From Peribacillus simplex (GTDB taxonomy: Bacteria > Bacillota > Bacilli > Bacillales > DSM-1321): a DNA stretch of 64,000 nt. Positions within the stretch are counted from its first letter, which is position 1, and every line of letters begins with the position of its first letter. The notes beneath the pieces were generated by a model. It did not search any database. It saw nothing but the letters and a program-made list of their open reading frames with translations, and had not been told where the DNA came from. A program made the translations under genes and the position numbers. Below are positions 34,645 to 42,332 of this stretch, piece by piece. The stretch lies in NCBI RefSeq assembly GCF_030123325.1, contig NZ_CP126106.1:2818001-2882000 (forward strand). Direction: 5' to 3'.

Positions 34645-35016
34645 ATGGAGAAAATCAGCGTTTTTCTGGATGACTATCGGAAAGCTCCCGATGGCTATGT
34701 GTTAGTCGAGACTATTGACGAATGTATAGAGCTATTGCGAAACTTTGATATTGAACACCTCTCTTTGGACCATGATTTATTAAATAAAACTAGGAATGGT
34801 TTTATGCTTGTTCAAAAGATGGTCAAAGAAAAACTTTTTGCTAATCGCATCACAATTCACTCTGCCAATTCAGTTGGCGGTAAAGCAATGTACGACTGTT
34901 TAAAGCAAGCACAACGGAATTTAACAATGCCCCCTGCCATTATTGTTTCCTTACGCCCCCTGCCCCTCAAATTCTTCCCGTCAAAGGTTCTGCAACATTA
35001 TATGGATATAAGATAA
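34645..35016 (+). CDS. Cyclic-phosphate-processing receiver-domain (cPR) protein
   Basis: A 123-residue single domain. It starts MEKISVFLDDYRKAPDGYVL and has LSLDHDLLNKTRNGFMLVQ, matching the Cyclic-phosphate processing Receiver family: a receiver-like fold whose DD and DHD acidic residues are proposed to act in RNA-end or cyclic-phosphate chemistry rather than phosphorelay. Usually it is found near RNA repair or NUDIX/phosphoesterase genes; here it stands alone with its own terminator. AAGGGAAGGAG precedes the ATG. The ending (from about residue 95, PPAIIVSLRPLPLKFFPS) departs from the family pattern and may be a frameshifted tail. Confidence 0.75.
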   Translation: MEKISVFLDDYRKAPDGYVLVETIDECIELLRNFDIEHLSLDHDLLNKTRNGFMLVQKMVKEKLFANRITIHSANSVGGKAMYDCLKQAQRNLTMPPAIIVSLRPLPLKFFPSKVLQHYMDIR

Positions 35017-35156
35017 ACTCTTCTCAATTACATTTCATAGAAGAATTATACGATGCTTTTGTGATTGTATCGCGGAAACGATTCTTTTTGCTTTAAATCC
35101 CTGAAGATGTTGATCAGGTTTGAAGGATAAAACGCATGCGTAATACTCCAAAATAC

Positions 35157-35192
35157 AAAAAAGCAATTCACATATAGTGTGATTGCTTTTTT
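35157..35192 (+). terminator. Terminator after the cPR gene
   Basis: AAAAAAGCAATTCAC and GTGTGATTGCTTTTTT pair around ATATA with a one-base bulge. The T-run favours the plus strand, but A-rich symmetry allows use from both sides of this convergent junction. Confidence 0.78.
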
Positions 35193-35267
35193 AAATTATG
35201 TTCGAGCTTCATGGCAGTTTATAATCTACAAGATAGATTCCATTATTTTGCCGCTTAACAACTGACA

Positions 35268-36179
35268 TTACTTGTTTTTTGATAAAATCGTAATGGTGCT
35301 TATAATGCAGAGTGTACCGAGCCACTCGGCAAAACCGAATGTTACATTCAGCCAGAAAACGGATATTAAGGTTGCAGATAATGGTTCAACAGAAGCTAAT
35401 AAACTTACCTCTGAAGCCGAAATGAATTTTGTGCTTTCCAAATAAAAATAAAAAGCAATGATCGTACCGAAAATGATGATGAATAAAACCGCTGAAAATG
35501 AAGGGAACGTCCAATTGCCTTCAAATGCCCATGGAGGATGAACCATGCTAAAGCATATTCCCCCAATCAACATGCCCCATCCCACAACAATCATTGAACC
35601 CCATCTTGAAAGGAGTTCATACGGCTGCAATGTATAGAATGCCAATGCAAAGGCTGATGTTACTCCCCAAAATACTGCCCACCCGGAAATGGAAAGCGAA
35701 TGTATGCTTCCACCTGTCACAAGCAAAAAAGTGCCTAAAATCGCTATGATCACAGATGCACTCACAGTAATGCTTGGAAAACGTCTGGAATGAATGGCTA
35801 AATAACAAGTGATCAGGGCCGGTGCCAGGTATTGAAGCACTGTAGCAGTGGCTGCGTTGCCATGTTCAATTGCTGCAAAATATGTGTATTGAACAGCGAG
35901 CATACCCAAAATTGCAAAAAGGATAATTTGAAGCGCATCTTTTTTAGTTTTCCAAATCTCAAAAACTTTCATTCTTTCGTTCTTATATGCGACCCCCAAT
36001 AAGATGATTCCAGAAAGCAACAAGCGTACAACAGTGAGCCACTCAGGACTGAAACCTTGATGCTGAAATAGATATTGAGCTGCCGTTCCTGATACTCCCC
36101 ATAACGCAGCGCCAGTCAGTACTAGTGCAATCCCTTTATTTCTTGAAGGTGATATGGCAACTAAAGTATCATTACTCAT
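35268..36179 (-). CDS. EamA/DMT-family membrane exporter
   Basis: About 303 residues with ten hydrophobic segments and two EamA repeats (first ALWGVSGTAAQYLFQ, second ISGWAVFWGVTSAFALAFYT). Typical RhaT/YicL-type features are AATATVLQYLAPALITCYLA and ASEVSLLASVEPLSATLISV near the end. It is probably an amino-acid or metabolite exporter. ATG at 36179 overlaps the stop of the GntR gene (ATGAGTAA), so the two are translationally coupled, and the regulator likely controls this exporter. GGGAAG lies 7 nt before the start. Confidence 0.85.
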   Translation of the reverse strand: MSNDTLVAISPSRNKGIALVLTGAALWGVSGTAAQYLFQHQGFSPEWLTVVRLLLSGIILLGVAYKNERMKVFEIWKTKKDALQIILFAILGMLAVQYTYFAAIEHGNAATATVLQYLAPALITCYLAIHSRRFPSITVSASVIIAILGTFLLVTGGSIHSLSISGWAVFWGVTSAFALAFYTLQPYELLSRWGSMIVVGWGMLIGGICFSMVHPPWAFEGNWTFPSFSAVLFIIIFGTIIAFYFYLESTKFISASEVSLLASVEPLSATLISVFWLNVTFGFAEWLGTLCIISTITILSKNK

Positions 36180-36867
36180 TTTTTTCTTCCCCATTTTTTA
36201 CACGTTCCGTATGGGCTTGAATTCTAAAGTAACTTTCTTTCCAATTCTTTTCTATCACCTTAAGCACCATAGGGAGATTTCCATTCCTTAAAGCCTGTAT
36301 GATTCTATCATGCTCATCAACGGAAAGAAGAACATCACTTACCTGATTGAAATAAAACAGTTCCATTCTTATAAGTTTTTGTTTGAGTCCTGATAGAATC
36401 CGCTTCAATTCATCATTTGTAGAAAGATTGATGTAAATGGAGTGAAAGTCATCATCTTTCTGAACGGCCACTATTTGATTTCCCTCGTCTATTGCTTTTT
36501 TCACTTCATGATTGATGGCTTCCATCTCAATTAAGTGTTTTTCTTCAATGAATTCAAAAGCCTGTTCCATAGCCAACTTTTCCAGTGTCCAAACAATGGA
36601 ATATATGTTTAATGCCCCTTCGAATTGAATGGGGGAAACAATAGTTGAACGGCTCGGCTTAGTCTCTACAAATCCCTCTTCCTCAAGCCTTAAAAGTGCT
36701 TCCCTAATAGGGGTTCTGCTTACTCCCAATTGTTCGGCCAATTCTTTGTCCCGTAATTGTTGGCCGGGCGTTAGGATTCCCTGTACAATCCAATCCCGCA
36801 AAATCATGTATGCTTCTTCACGTACAGAAGTACGTTTAATTTTTTGTGATGAACTTGAATGCAGCAA
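36172..36867 (-). CDS. GntR-family (FadR/FCD) transcriptional regulator
   Basis: A 231-residue regulator. The N-terminal winged helix holds LTPGQQLRDKELAEQLGVSR and TPIREALLRLEEEGFVETKP, the standard GntR pattern. The C-terminal all-helical FCD domain (about 95-225) contains FHSIYINLSTNDELKRILS and VDEHDRIIQALRNGNL with the metal/ligand His residues. TTG start eight bases after AGGAGG. It is coupled to the DMT exporter by an 8-base overlap. An inverted repeat ATGCAA-N11-TTGCAT upstream is a candidate operator. The ligand is unknown. Confidence 0.88.
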   Translation of the reverse strand: MLHSSSSQKIKRTSVREEAYMILRDWIVQGILTPGQQLRDKELAEQLGVSRTPIREALLRLEEEGFVETKPSRSTIVSPIQFEGALNIYSIVWTLEKLAMEQAFEFIEEKHLIEMEAINHEVKKAIDEGNQIVAVQKDDDFHSIYINLSTNDELKRILSGLKQKLIRMELFYFNQVSDVLLSVDEHDRIIQALRNGNLPMVLKVIEKNWKESYFRIQAHTERVKNGEEKNE

Positions 36868-36900
36868 AGATTATACCTCCTGGAAATGTAAATATATAAT

Positions 36901-36923
36901 ATGCAATATATCACACATTGCAT
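36901..36923. promoter_or_regulatory. Inverted repeat, candidate GntR operator
   Basis: ATGCAA (36901-36906) and TTGCAT (36918-36923) are perfect 6-bp inverted repeats 11 bp apart, 34 bp upstream of the GntR start. The assignment rests on position and symmetry only. Confidence 0.4.
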
Positions 36924-37281
36924 GCCGTTGAAATAGAAATAAGAAAATTTTACCTCTGTATTTTTATAATTGATTTCATAAATGATCCACCACATGGCGT
37001 TAGTCTCTTGGTCTCGTCAAGGGAGAAAGTAAAAGCCAAGAATAAAAGAATTCAAACATTTACATAATTAGAAAGAATGATTTCTAACGAAAGAGGGAAC
37101 TTTCCTTTTCAAACCAAAAAGACAACACTCCCAACCAGAGTGCTGTCTTTTTGGTTGAGATTTTCCCATCATTAATAATTTATTCTTTTGCCCTTGGTAA
37201 GCGGAAAACTTCTAACCTTTATTTATTTTCTAGAGTATGAACAGTATAAGAAACTTAACTCATTCTTTACGCAATAATATG
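36924..37281. other. Spacer of about 360 bases with one strong terminator
   Basis: No gene is seen. It contains the terminator at 37112-37156 that closes the M42 peptidase operon (minus strand), and the promoter region of the GntR gene. Confidence 0.55.
37112..37156 (-). terminator. Terminator of the peptidase/symporter operon
   Basis: Arms 37112-37130 and 37138-37156 are 19-bp inverted repeats with one G-T pair and a 7-nt loop; the outer AACCAAAAAGACA gives a T-rich arm on both strands. Confidence 0.82.
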
Positions 37282-38430
37282 TTAAATAAAACTTAAATCT
37301 TTCCCTCCATTGTCCAAAACGATTCCTTTTGCAATCTTCAAGACCCCTTCGGCATCATTGAGATTGACTAATTCAACTGGGGAGTGCGAATATCTGCGCG
37401 GCGTTGAAAGAACTCCTACTGGTATTCCTTTATTCGCAGAAGTCAAACTGGCTGCATCAGTTGTATAGGAATCCCCGACTAACGTTATCGTCTGTAATGG
37501 TACATTTGCGTTAGCTGCCTGTTCCTCGATGATTTCCCTCACTTTAGGGTGGATGTGGTTGAAAACCATTGTACCTCTAACCCCATCCGCAATAGGACAA
37601 GCTGGTCCTTTTCCTAGGTAAACGGGAAGTGATATTTCCGTATCGATATCAGGTGTATCGCCAGCTGGAATTGTATCTAGTACGATTGCATAATCAGGCT
37701 CAATTGCATTTCCTACCATAATGGCTCCAAGCAGTCCCACCTCTTCTTGAACAGTTACAACACCATATAATGTTCCCGCAAATTCAACGCCTTGTAATTC
37801 TTTAAATAACTCTATTAATATTGCACAATGAATTCGATTATCAACGGATTTTGTACATACAAGATCTTTATTTACCATTTCCATAAAATCACTTTGGAAT
37901 ACAATGGGATCTCCCACTTTAATTCCCATGTTTTCAACCTCTATTCTCGAGGAAGCCCCTACATCTATGTAACATTCACGTGTTGTTTTAACGCGTTTAC
38001 TTTCCTCGGGAGTTTGCATGTGTCCAGCTTTTATCCCGATTATTCCAGGTAATTTTTTTATTGTAACCCAGACTTTTCTCCCTAACAATAATTGATCGGA
38101 AACCCCTCCCACCTTATCAAACATGATAAAACCATTGGGTAAAATATTTTTCACACAAAATCCAACTTCATCAGAATGGCTCGATATCATCAGTTTAGGC
38201 CCGGGGATATTTCCTTTTTTTATCGCAATCACATTGCCATTGCGATCTACATCCACCTCGTCAGCATATGGTAACAATTTGTCCCTCATATATTTTACAA
38301 CTTCTTGTTCTGATCCAGAAACTCCTACCAAGCCAGTTAATTCTCTTAATGACTTTTTTATACTTTCTTTCACTTTTTCTTCTCTGAGTGACTGTCCAAT
38401 CTTTTGGTCTATCATATTTGTAGTTTTCAT
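37282..38430 (-). CDS. M42-family metallo-aminopeptidase
   Basis: A 382-residue member of the M42 (FrvX/YsdC/PepA-like) family, cytosolic dodecameric aminopeptidases with two metal ions. Metal and catalytic residues appear in MISSHSDEVGFCV (His/Asp), CTKSVDNRIHCAILIELF (bridging Asp), TVQEEVGLLGA (Glu-Glu) and AIVLDTIPAG. A trailing His is in TPRRYSHSPVELV. The N-terminus is about 20 residues longer than typical. AAGGAGG precedes the ATG. It is the last gene of a set with an M20 amidohydrolase, an SSS symporter and DUF3311, consistent with uptake and breakdown of a peptide or acyl-amino acid. Confidence 0.9.
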   Translation of the reverse strand: MKTTNMIDQKIGQSLREEKVKESIKKSLRELTGLVGVSGSEQEVVKYMRDKLLPYADEVDVDRNGNVIAIKKGNIPGPKLMISSHSDEVGFCVKNILPNGFIMFDKVGGVSDQLLLGRKVWVTIKKLPGIIGIKAGHMQTPEESKRVKTTRECYIDVGASSRIEVENMGIKVGDPIVFQSDFMEMVNKDLVCTKSVDNRIHCAILIELFKELQGVEFAGTLYGVVTVQEEVGLLGAIMVGNAIEPDYAIVLDTIPAGDTPDIDTEISLPVYLGKGPACPIADGVRGTMVFNHIHPKVREIIEEQAANANVPLQTITLVGDSYTTDAASLTSANKGIPVGVLSTPRRYSHSPVELVNLNDAEGVLKIAKGIVLDNGGKDLSFI

Positions 38431-38461
38431 TTGATTTCCTCCTTTTGGTTTCCTTGATAAC

Positions 38462-39643
38462 TTAATTTATATTAGTAGTTTTCGCTAAAAAAATTGAAAG
38501 AAACATTTTTCCAATGATTAACATGGACTGTTCATCTACATCAAATCTTGGATGATGATGAGGATATATAGCATCTTTTTCCGGATTCTTACCTCCAACC
38601 CAGAAAAAAGTTCCTGGTACCTTTTGCAAATAATACGCGAAATCCTCCATGCCCATATGGGGTTTCATCTTTTTTACATGTTCATCCCCGATAAGCAACT
38701 TAGCTTGTTCTTCCACTTTTCTTGTTTCATTCGGATGGTTCCAAACCGCAGGATAGCCTCTATCGTAACTATACTTCACTGCAGCTCCAGCGCCTTCACA
38801 GGTGGATTTTGCTATTTGCCCAATAGACACTTCAATCAAATCACGGACATCTTCGTCGAAAGTTCGTACCGTCCCTTTAATTTTTGCGGTGTTTGGAATT
38901 ATATTATAAGCATCACCGCTGTTAAATGAACCGACTGTAACAACAGCAGGCTTGAGCGGATCGACACGTCTGCTTACAATATGTTGAAGATTCATGACAA
39001 GTTGACTACCGACCAAAAGTGGGTCTATAGTTAATTCTGGTGTAGCCCCATGACCTCCAACACCTAAGATGTCGATTTCGAACCGGTCTCCCGAAGCCAT
39101 TAAGTATCCTTCATTAACTCCTATTGTTCCAAACGGAAGATGGGAAGCAACATGTGCTCCATAAATGGAATCCACTCCGTTGAGACAGCCATCCTCGATC
39201 ATAGGCTTGGCTCCTCCTGGAATTACTTCTTCGGCAAATTGATGAATAAACACAACATCTCCTTCAAGCTCATCTTTCACTTCACACAACACTTTTGCCA
39301 CTCCAAGTAAAGCTGCCGTATGAATATCATGCCCACAAGCATGCATGACTCCTGGAACTCTTGACTTATAAGCTACTTCTTTTTCATCTTGTATGGGCAA
39401 AGCATCAAAATCGGCACGGAAAGCGACTGTCTTCCCAGGTTTCCCTCCTTTCAACTTTCCCAGAACCCCTCTGCCTCCAACGCCAGTTTTCACTTCCAAT
39501 CCCAGGTTAGTTAAAAAATCGGCAATTTTCTTAGGTGTATCCTCTTCTTGAAAAGATAGTTCTGGATACATATGAAGATCTCTGCGGAATTCTACTAGTT
39601 CAGGGTATAAATCTTGGAACCTATTAAGTAGGTTTTCTATCAT
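38462..39643 (-). CDS. M20-family amidohydrolase (N-acyl-amino-acid hydrolase type)
   Basis: About 393 residues of the M20D/carboxypeptidase Ss1-like family. Metal-binding motifs: MHACGHDIHTAALLG (Cys-His-Asp-His), QFAEEVIPGGAKPMIEDG (Glu pair), GAHVASHLPFG and the C-terminal HPRFDVDE. The dimerisation lid is seen as GVGGHGATPELTIDP. Such enzymes hydrolyse N-acyl amino acids, hippurate-like amides or small peptides. The ATG at 39643 follows GGAAGG by about 9 nt; an upstream ATG at 39661 lacks a site. It lies between the symporter and the M42 gene on one strand. Confidence 0.9.
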   Translation of the reverse strand: MIENLLNRFQDLYPELVEFRRDLHMYPELSFQEEDTPKKIADFLTNLGLEVKTGVGGRGVLGKLKGGKPGKTVAFRADFDALPIQDEKEVAYKSRVPGVMHACGHDIHTAALLGVAKVLCEVKDELEGDVVFIHQFAEEVIPGGAKPMIEDGCLNGVDSIYGAHVASHLPFGTIGVNEGYLMASGDRFEIDILGVGGHGATPELTIDPLLVGSQLVMNLQHIVSRRVDPLKPAVVTVGSFNSGDAYNIIPNTAKIKGTVRTFDEDVRDLIEVSIGQIAKSTCEGAGAAVKYSYDRGYPAVWNHPNETRKVEEQAKLLIGDEHVKKMKPHMGMEDFAYYLQKVPGTFFWVGGKNPEKDAIYPHHHPRFDVDEQSMLIIGKMFLSIFLAKTTNIN

Positions 39644-39684
39644 AAGTAAAGTCCTTCCCATATAATATTTTTATGCAATGGGCA

Positions 39685-41163
39685 TTAAATCAGGTGAGAA
39701 TTTTTCGCTTCTGAAGATACTGGAAGTTGTTTAGTGAAAGCACTTACAATAAGCATGATGATTACGTTTACGGCTAAAGCGATAATACCCGCATTCAAAT
39801 CCTTCAATACTTGTGGTAACCCAGGCAGCAAAGTGCCAATGGTGGCATTCGTGATCGTCATGTATGCCACAGTTATGACTCCAGCTATCATTCCAGCTGC
39901 AGCACCTTGTTTCGTTACTGCGTTATTTTTCGCTAAGCTAAACAGTATTGCTGGAAACAATTGCGTTATAAAGCTATATGCCATTAGGAGAAGGGTTACG
40001 ATGGAGTTGCCACCGTTAAGCGTAAAGTAGACGCAAATTAGTGAAATAACTGGGACTAACATTTTAGATAGCATTGAAATTTGTTTTTCAGAAGCTGATG
40101 GGATAATGACTTTATATACGTTCTTGGATAGTGTTACGGATGCTGTCATTAACAGCATCGAGCCTGGAACTAAAGCAGTCAGTAAGCCGGCTGCACCAAT
40201 CACCCCAACAAACCAAGGATCAAAAGTTTGTATGGAAATACGCAATAATGCGAGGTCAGTTTCCGCACCCTGTAAACCAGGGACTTGCTTAATCGCTGCA
40301 AACCCGACAAAAAAGATAAACAATAACATAAGTGTATAAAGCGGAGTTATTACGGCATTTTTTCGAATGGCTTTTGGTCCAGTTGCCGAATACGTTGCAA
40401 CAAATAAGTGGGGCCACATTAATCCGCCAATGCTCGTCATCACCACGGTGGAAATAAACCATGGAATTCCGAGGCCAGAATCAGGCAGCTTGAGAAAGTC
40501 TGGATTGGACGCTTGAATCTCTCTGAACATGGGCTCTATCCCGCCATAATAATGAGAGGGAATATATATTCCGATAAAAACGACGACCCCAAATATTAAA
40601 ATATCTTTAATAATAGCCGTCTTTGCCGATCCATGTATACCAGAAATCATCACGTAAACCGTAACGGAAATTACACCGATCCAAGTCGCGACAGTAGGGG
40701 ATATGAAACCATAAGACGCTTCAGAAACAATGATGCCCAGACCTTTTAGTTGAAGTACAATGTAAGGAATCATCGAAATGACACCAATAAGGGCAGTGAT
40801 CACACCTAAAAAAGGACTTTTATACTTACTAGCAAAGAAATCAGATTGAGATACCAGCCTATGAGCTTTTGCATATTTCCAAACAGTTGGATACAGCCAA
40901 TAAAAAATACAATAGATGAGACTAAGATATGCGATTATATAAAAGGCCGGTCCACCCTTTCCGTAAGCCCAGGAGCTTGCACCAAGAAATGTAAATGTTG
41001 TATACGATTCTCCCGCCATTAAAAGGAAAACAAGAATCGTTCCAAACCCTCTCCCACCAACAGCCCATTGCTCAAGGTTCATATCTTTCCCTTTTCTAGC
41101 ATTTATGCCGATATAAATAATGAACAGCAGAAAACCGAAAAGCACAAAGAGTGATGCATTCAT
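39685..41163 (-). CDS. SSS-family sodium:solute symporter
   Basis: A 492-residue transporter with about 13 membrane segments in the LeuT-like fold. The family region QWAVGGRGFGTILVFLLMAG (helices 1-2) is followed by ESYTTFTFLGASSWAYGKGG, the sodium-site stretch, and GSMLLMTASVTLSKNVYKVI in the second half. It is of the YhjB/PanF type. It overlaps the DUF3311 gene by four bases (ATGA), as yhjC-yhjB do in B. subtilis. The substrate is unknown; the two hydrolase genes downstream suggest a peptide or acyl-amino acid, while the malonate operon just upstream raises malonate as another possibility. Confidence 0.88.
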   Translation of the reverse strand: MNASLFVLFGFLLFIIYIGINARKGKDMNLEQWAVGGRGFGTILVFLLMAGESYTTFTFLGASSWAYGKGGPAFYIIAYLSLIYCIFYWLYPTVWKYAKAHRLVSQSDFFASKYKSPFLGVITALIGVISMIPYIVLQLKGLGIIVSEASYGFISPTVATWIGVISVTVYVMISGIHGSAKTAIIKDILIFGVVVFIGIYIPSHYYGGIEPMFREIQASNPDFLKLPDSGLGIPWFISTVVMTSIGGLMWPHLFVATYSATGPKAIRKNAVITPLYTLMLLFIFFVGFAAIKQVPGLQGAETDLALLRISIQTFDPWFVGVIGAAGLLTALVPGSMLLMTASVTLSKNVYKVIIPSASEKQISMLSKMLVPVISLICVYFTLNGGNSIVTLLLMAYSFITQLFPAILFSLAKNNAVTKQGAAAGMIAGVITVAYMTITNATIGTLLPGLPQVLKDLNAGIIALAVNVIIMLIVSAFTKQLPVSSEAKNSHLI

Positions 41164-41363
41164 TCTGTATCACCACCTTCTTGGTTGGCGGGGTCAATTT
41201 TAAAAACGATGCCCATAATTAATGTCGTTAAAATGACCCATAAAACGATCCAAAACATGAAAAACGGCAATCCGAGTACAAACGGTTCTACACGATTAAC
41301 TAATGGAAGAGAAAAAAGCATCCCGAGAAAAGGAATCATACTTAAAAAATGGCCCAACTTCAT
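41160..41363 (-). CDS. DUF3311 small membrane protein, symporter partner
   Basis: A 67-residue protein with two membrane helices (about 5-25 and 33-55), of the DUF3311/YhjC family. MKLGHFLSMIPFLGMLFSLP opens it, with the conserved PFVLGLPFFMFWIVLW. These proteins are encoded next to SSS symporters and are thought to be small subunits, though no role has been proven to my knowledge. The ATG at 41363 follows AAGGAG by 9 nt; the in-frame ATG at 41381 lies upstream of it. Stop overlaps the symporter start (ATGA). Confidence 0.85.
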   Translation of the reverse strand: MKLGHFLSMIPFLGMLFSLPLVNRVEPFVLGLPFFMFWIVLWVILTTLIMGIVFKIDPANQEGGDTE

Positions 41364-41723
41364 TGTGCAACACTCCTTCAAATTTAATCGTTTTCAACGA
41401 ACAACCATATTACATTGTTCGAATTGCGTACTCTCCGTCATGTTATAAACTAGTAAAACGAAAAAAACCTATTCCTGTTTTAATCAAAAACAAATCGATC
41501 GGTTTAACTGTGTCTTTCCATTCTTAGTTTCAAAATGACATTCAATTACATAACACCTTACACATCCTGCAAATAACTCATTTGCTGCTTTCTGAATCAC
41601 CTCCTCTCCTTCCTGTTCAATCCAATAAATACTGAAAGGGCAAAATGAGATTCTAAAGTATCATGAAATTTTTTAAGACATTTTTTATATGACCCCGCTT
41701 GAATAAAGTGTTTATTCTGAAAA
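41364..41723. other. 360-base spacer between malonate and symporter operons
   Basis: No gene seen. Only a small GAATAAA-GTG-TTTATTC hairpin (about 41702-41718) without a T-run lies just after mdcG, so read-through from mdcG into the symporter genes is possible. Confidence 0.5.
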
Positions 41724-42332
41724 TTACAGTGTGACTTCTTTTAAAAAGGGACCATCCATTGTCCGGAATAATACGGCCTTTCCTTTAGAATTTGCATATT
41801 CACTTAATGAAAAAGCACCTACTTTCGTTTCCAGTTGGACATCAATCCGAAATGGATTTTTCTTCAGTCCATTTTCAATTTTCTGAGCGAAATTAATGGT
41901 GAATTCTTCTGAAATTCGAATGACAATATCAATATCACTTTTCTCTGTGACTACTTCTTGGCCAGTGGCGAGTTCAAATCCAATACTTCCGGTTGGCCCC
42001 CAAGTTAGCGAAGCTTGATCCAAAAAATCACTGACTCGATCTAAACACTGAAAAATCTTTTTTGAATGATTCTGCCAACCTTTATCCTGTACCAGCCGTT
42101 CGGGAGTAATCCTGCTTAGAATCGAATCAATTGGTAAAAAGGCAGCGAATCTTTTATTTCTTTCAGGCCCTCGAACACCTACCGCCACCTGTCCTTTTGC
42201 TGCACGGGATCGGCGGATTACCACAAATGGGGAAAATGCTAGTGATTCTGCTACCCAATTCGGAATAGGGGTATGGCTGATCAATTCTTCCGCTCCTTTA
42301 ATCCTCAACAAGTCATGTGGGTTTAGTTCCAT
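41724..42332 (-). CDS. mdcG: MdcG, malonate decarboxylase holo-ACP synthase
   Basis: A 202-residue nucleotidyltransferase-fold enzyme (phosphoribosyl-dephospho-CoA transferase) that attaches the 2'-(5''-phosphoribosyl)-3'-dephospho-CoA arm to the acyl-carrier subunit MdcC. The catalytic carboxylates are in TEKSDIDIVIRISEE. The N-terminal DLLRIKGAEELI and WVAESLAFSPFVVIRRSRA match MdcG. It is the last gene of the operon and overlaps the mdcDE fusion by ten bases. The length is close to that of Klebsiella and Pseudomonas MdcG (about 205). Confidence 0.9.
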   Translation of the reverse strand: MELNPHDLLRIKGAEELISHTPIPNWVAESLAFSPFVVIRRSRAAKGQVAVGVRGPERNKRFAAFLPIDSILSRITPERLVQDKGWQNHSKKIFQCLDRVSDFLDQASLTWGPTGSIGFELATGQEVVTEKSDIDIVIRISEEFTINFAQKIENGLKKNPFRIDVQLETKVGAFSLSEYANSKGKAVLFRTMDGPFLKEVTL

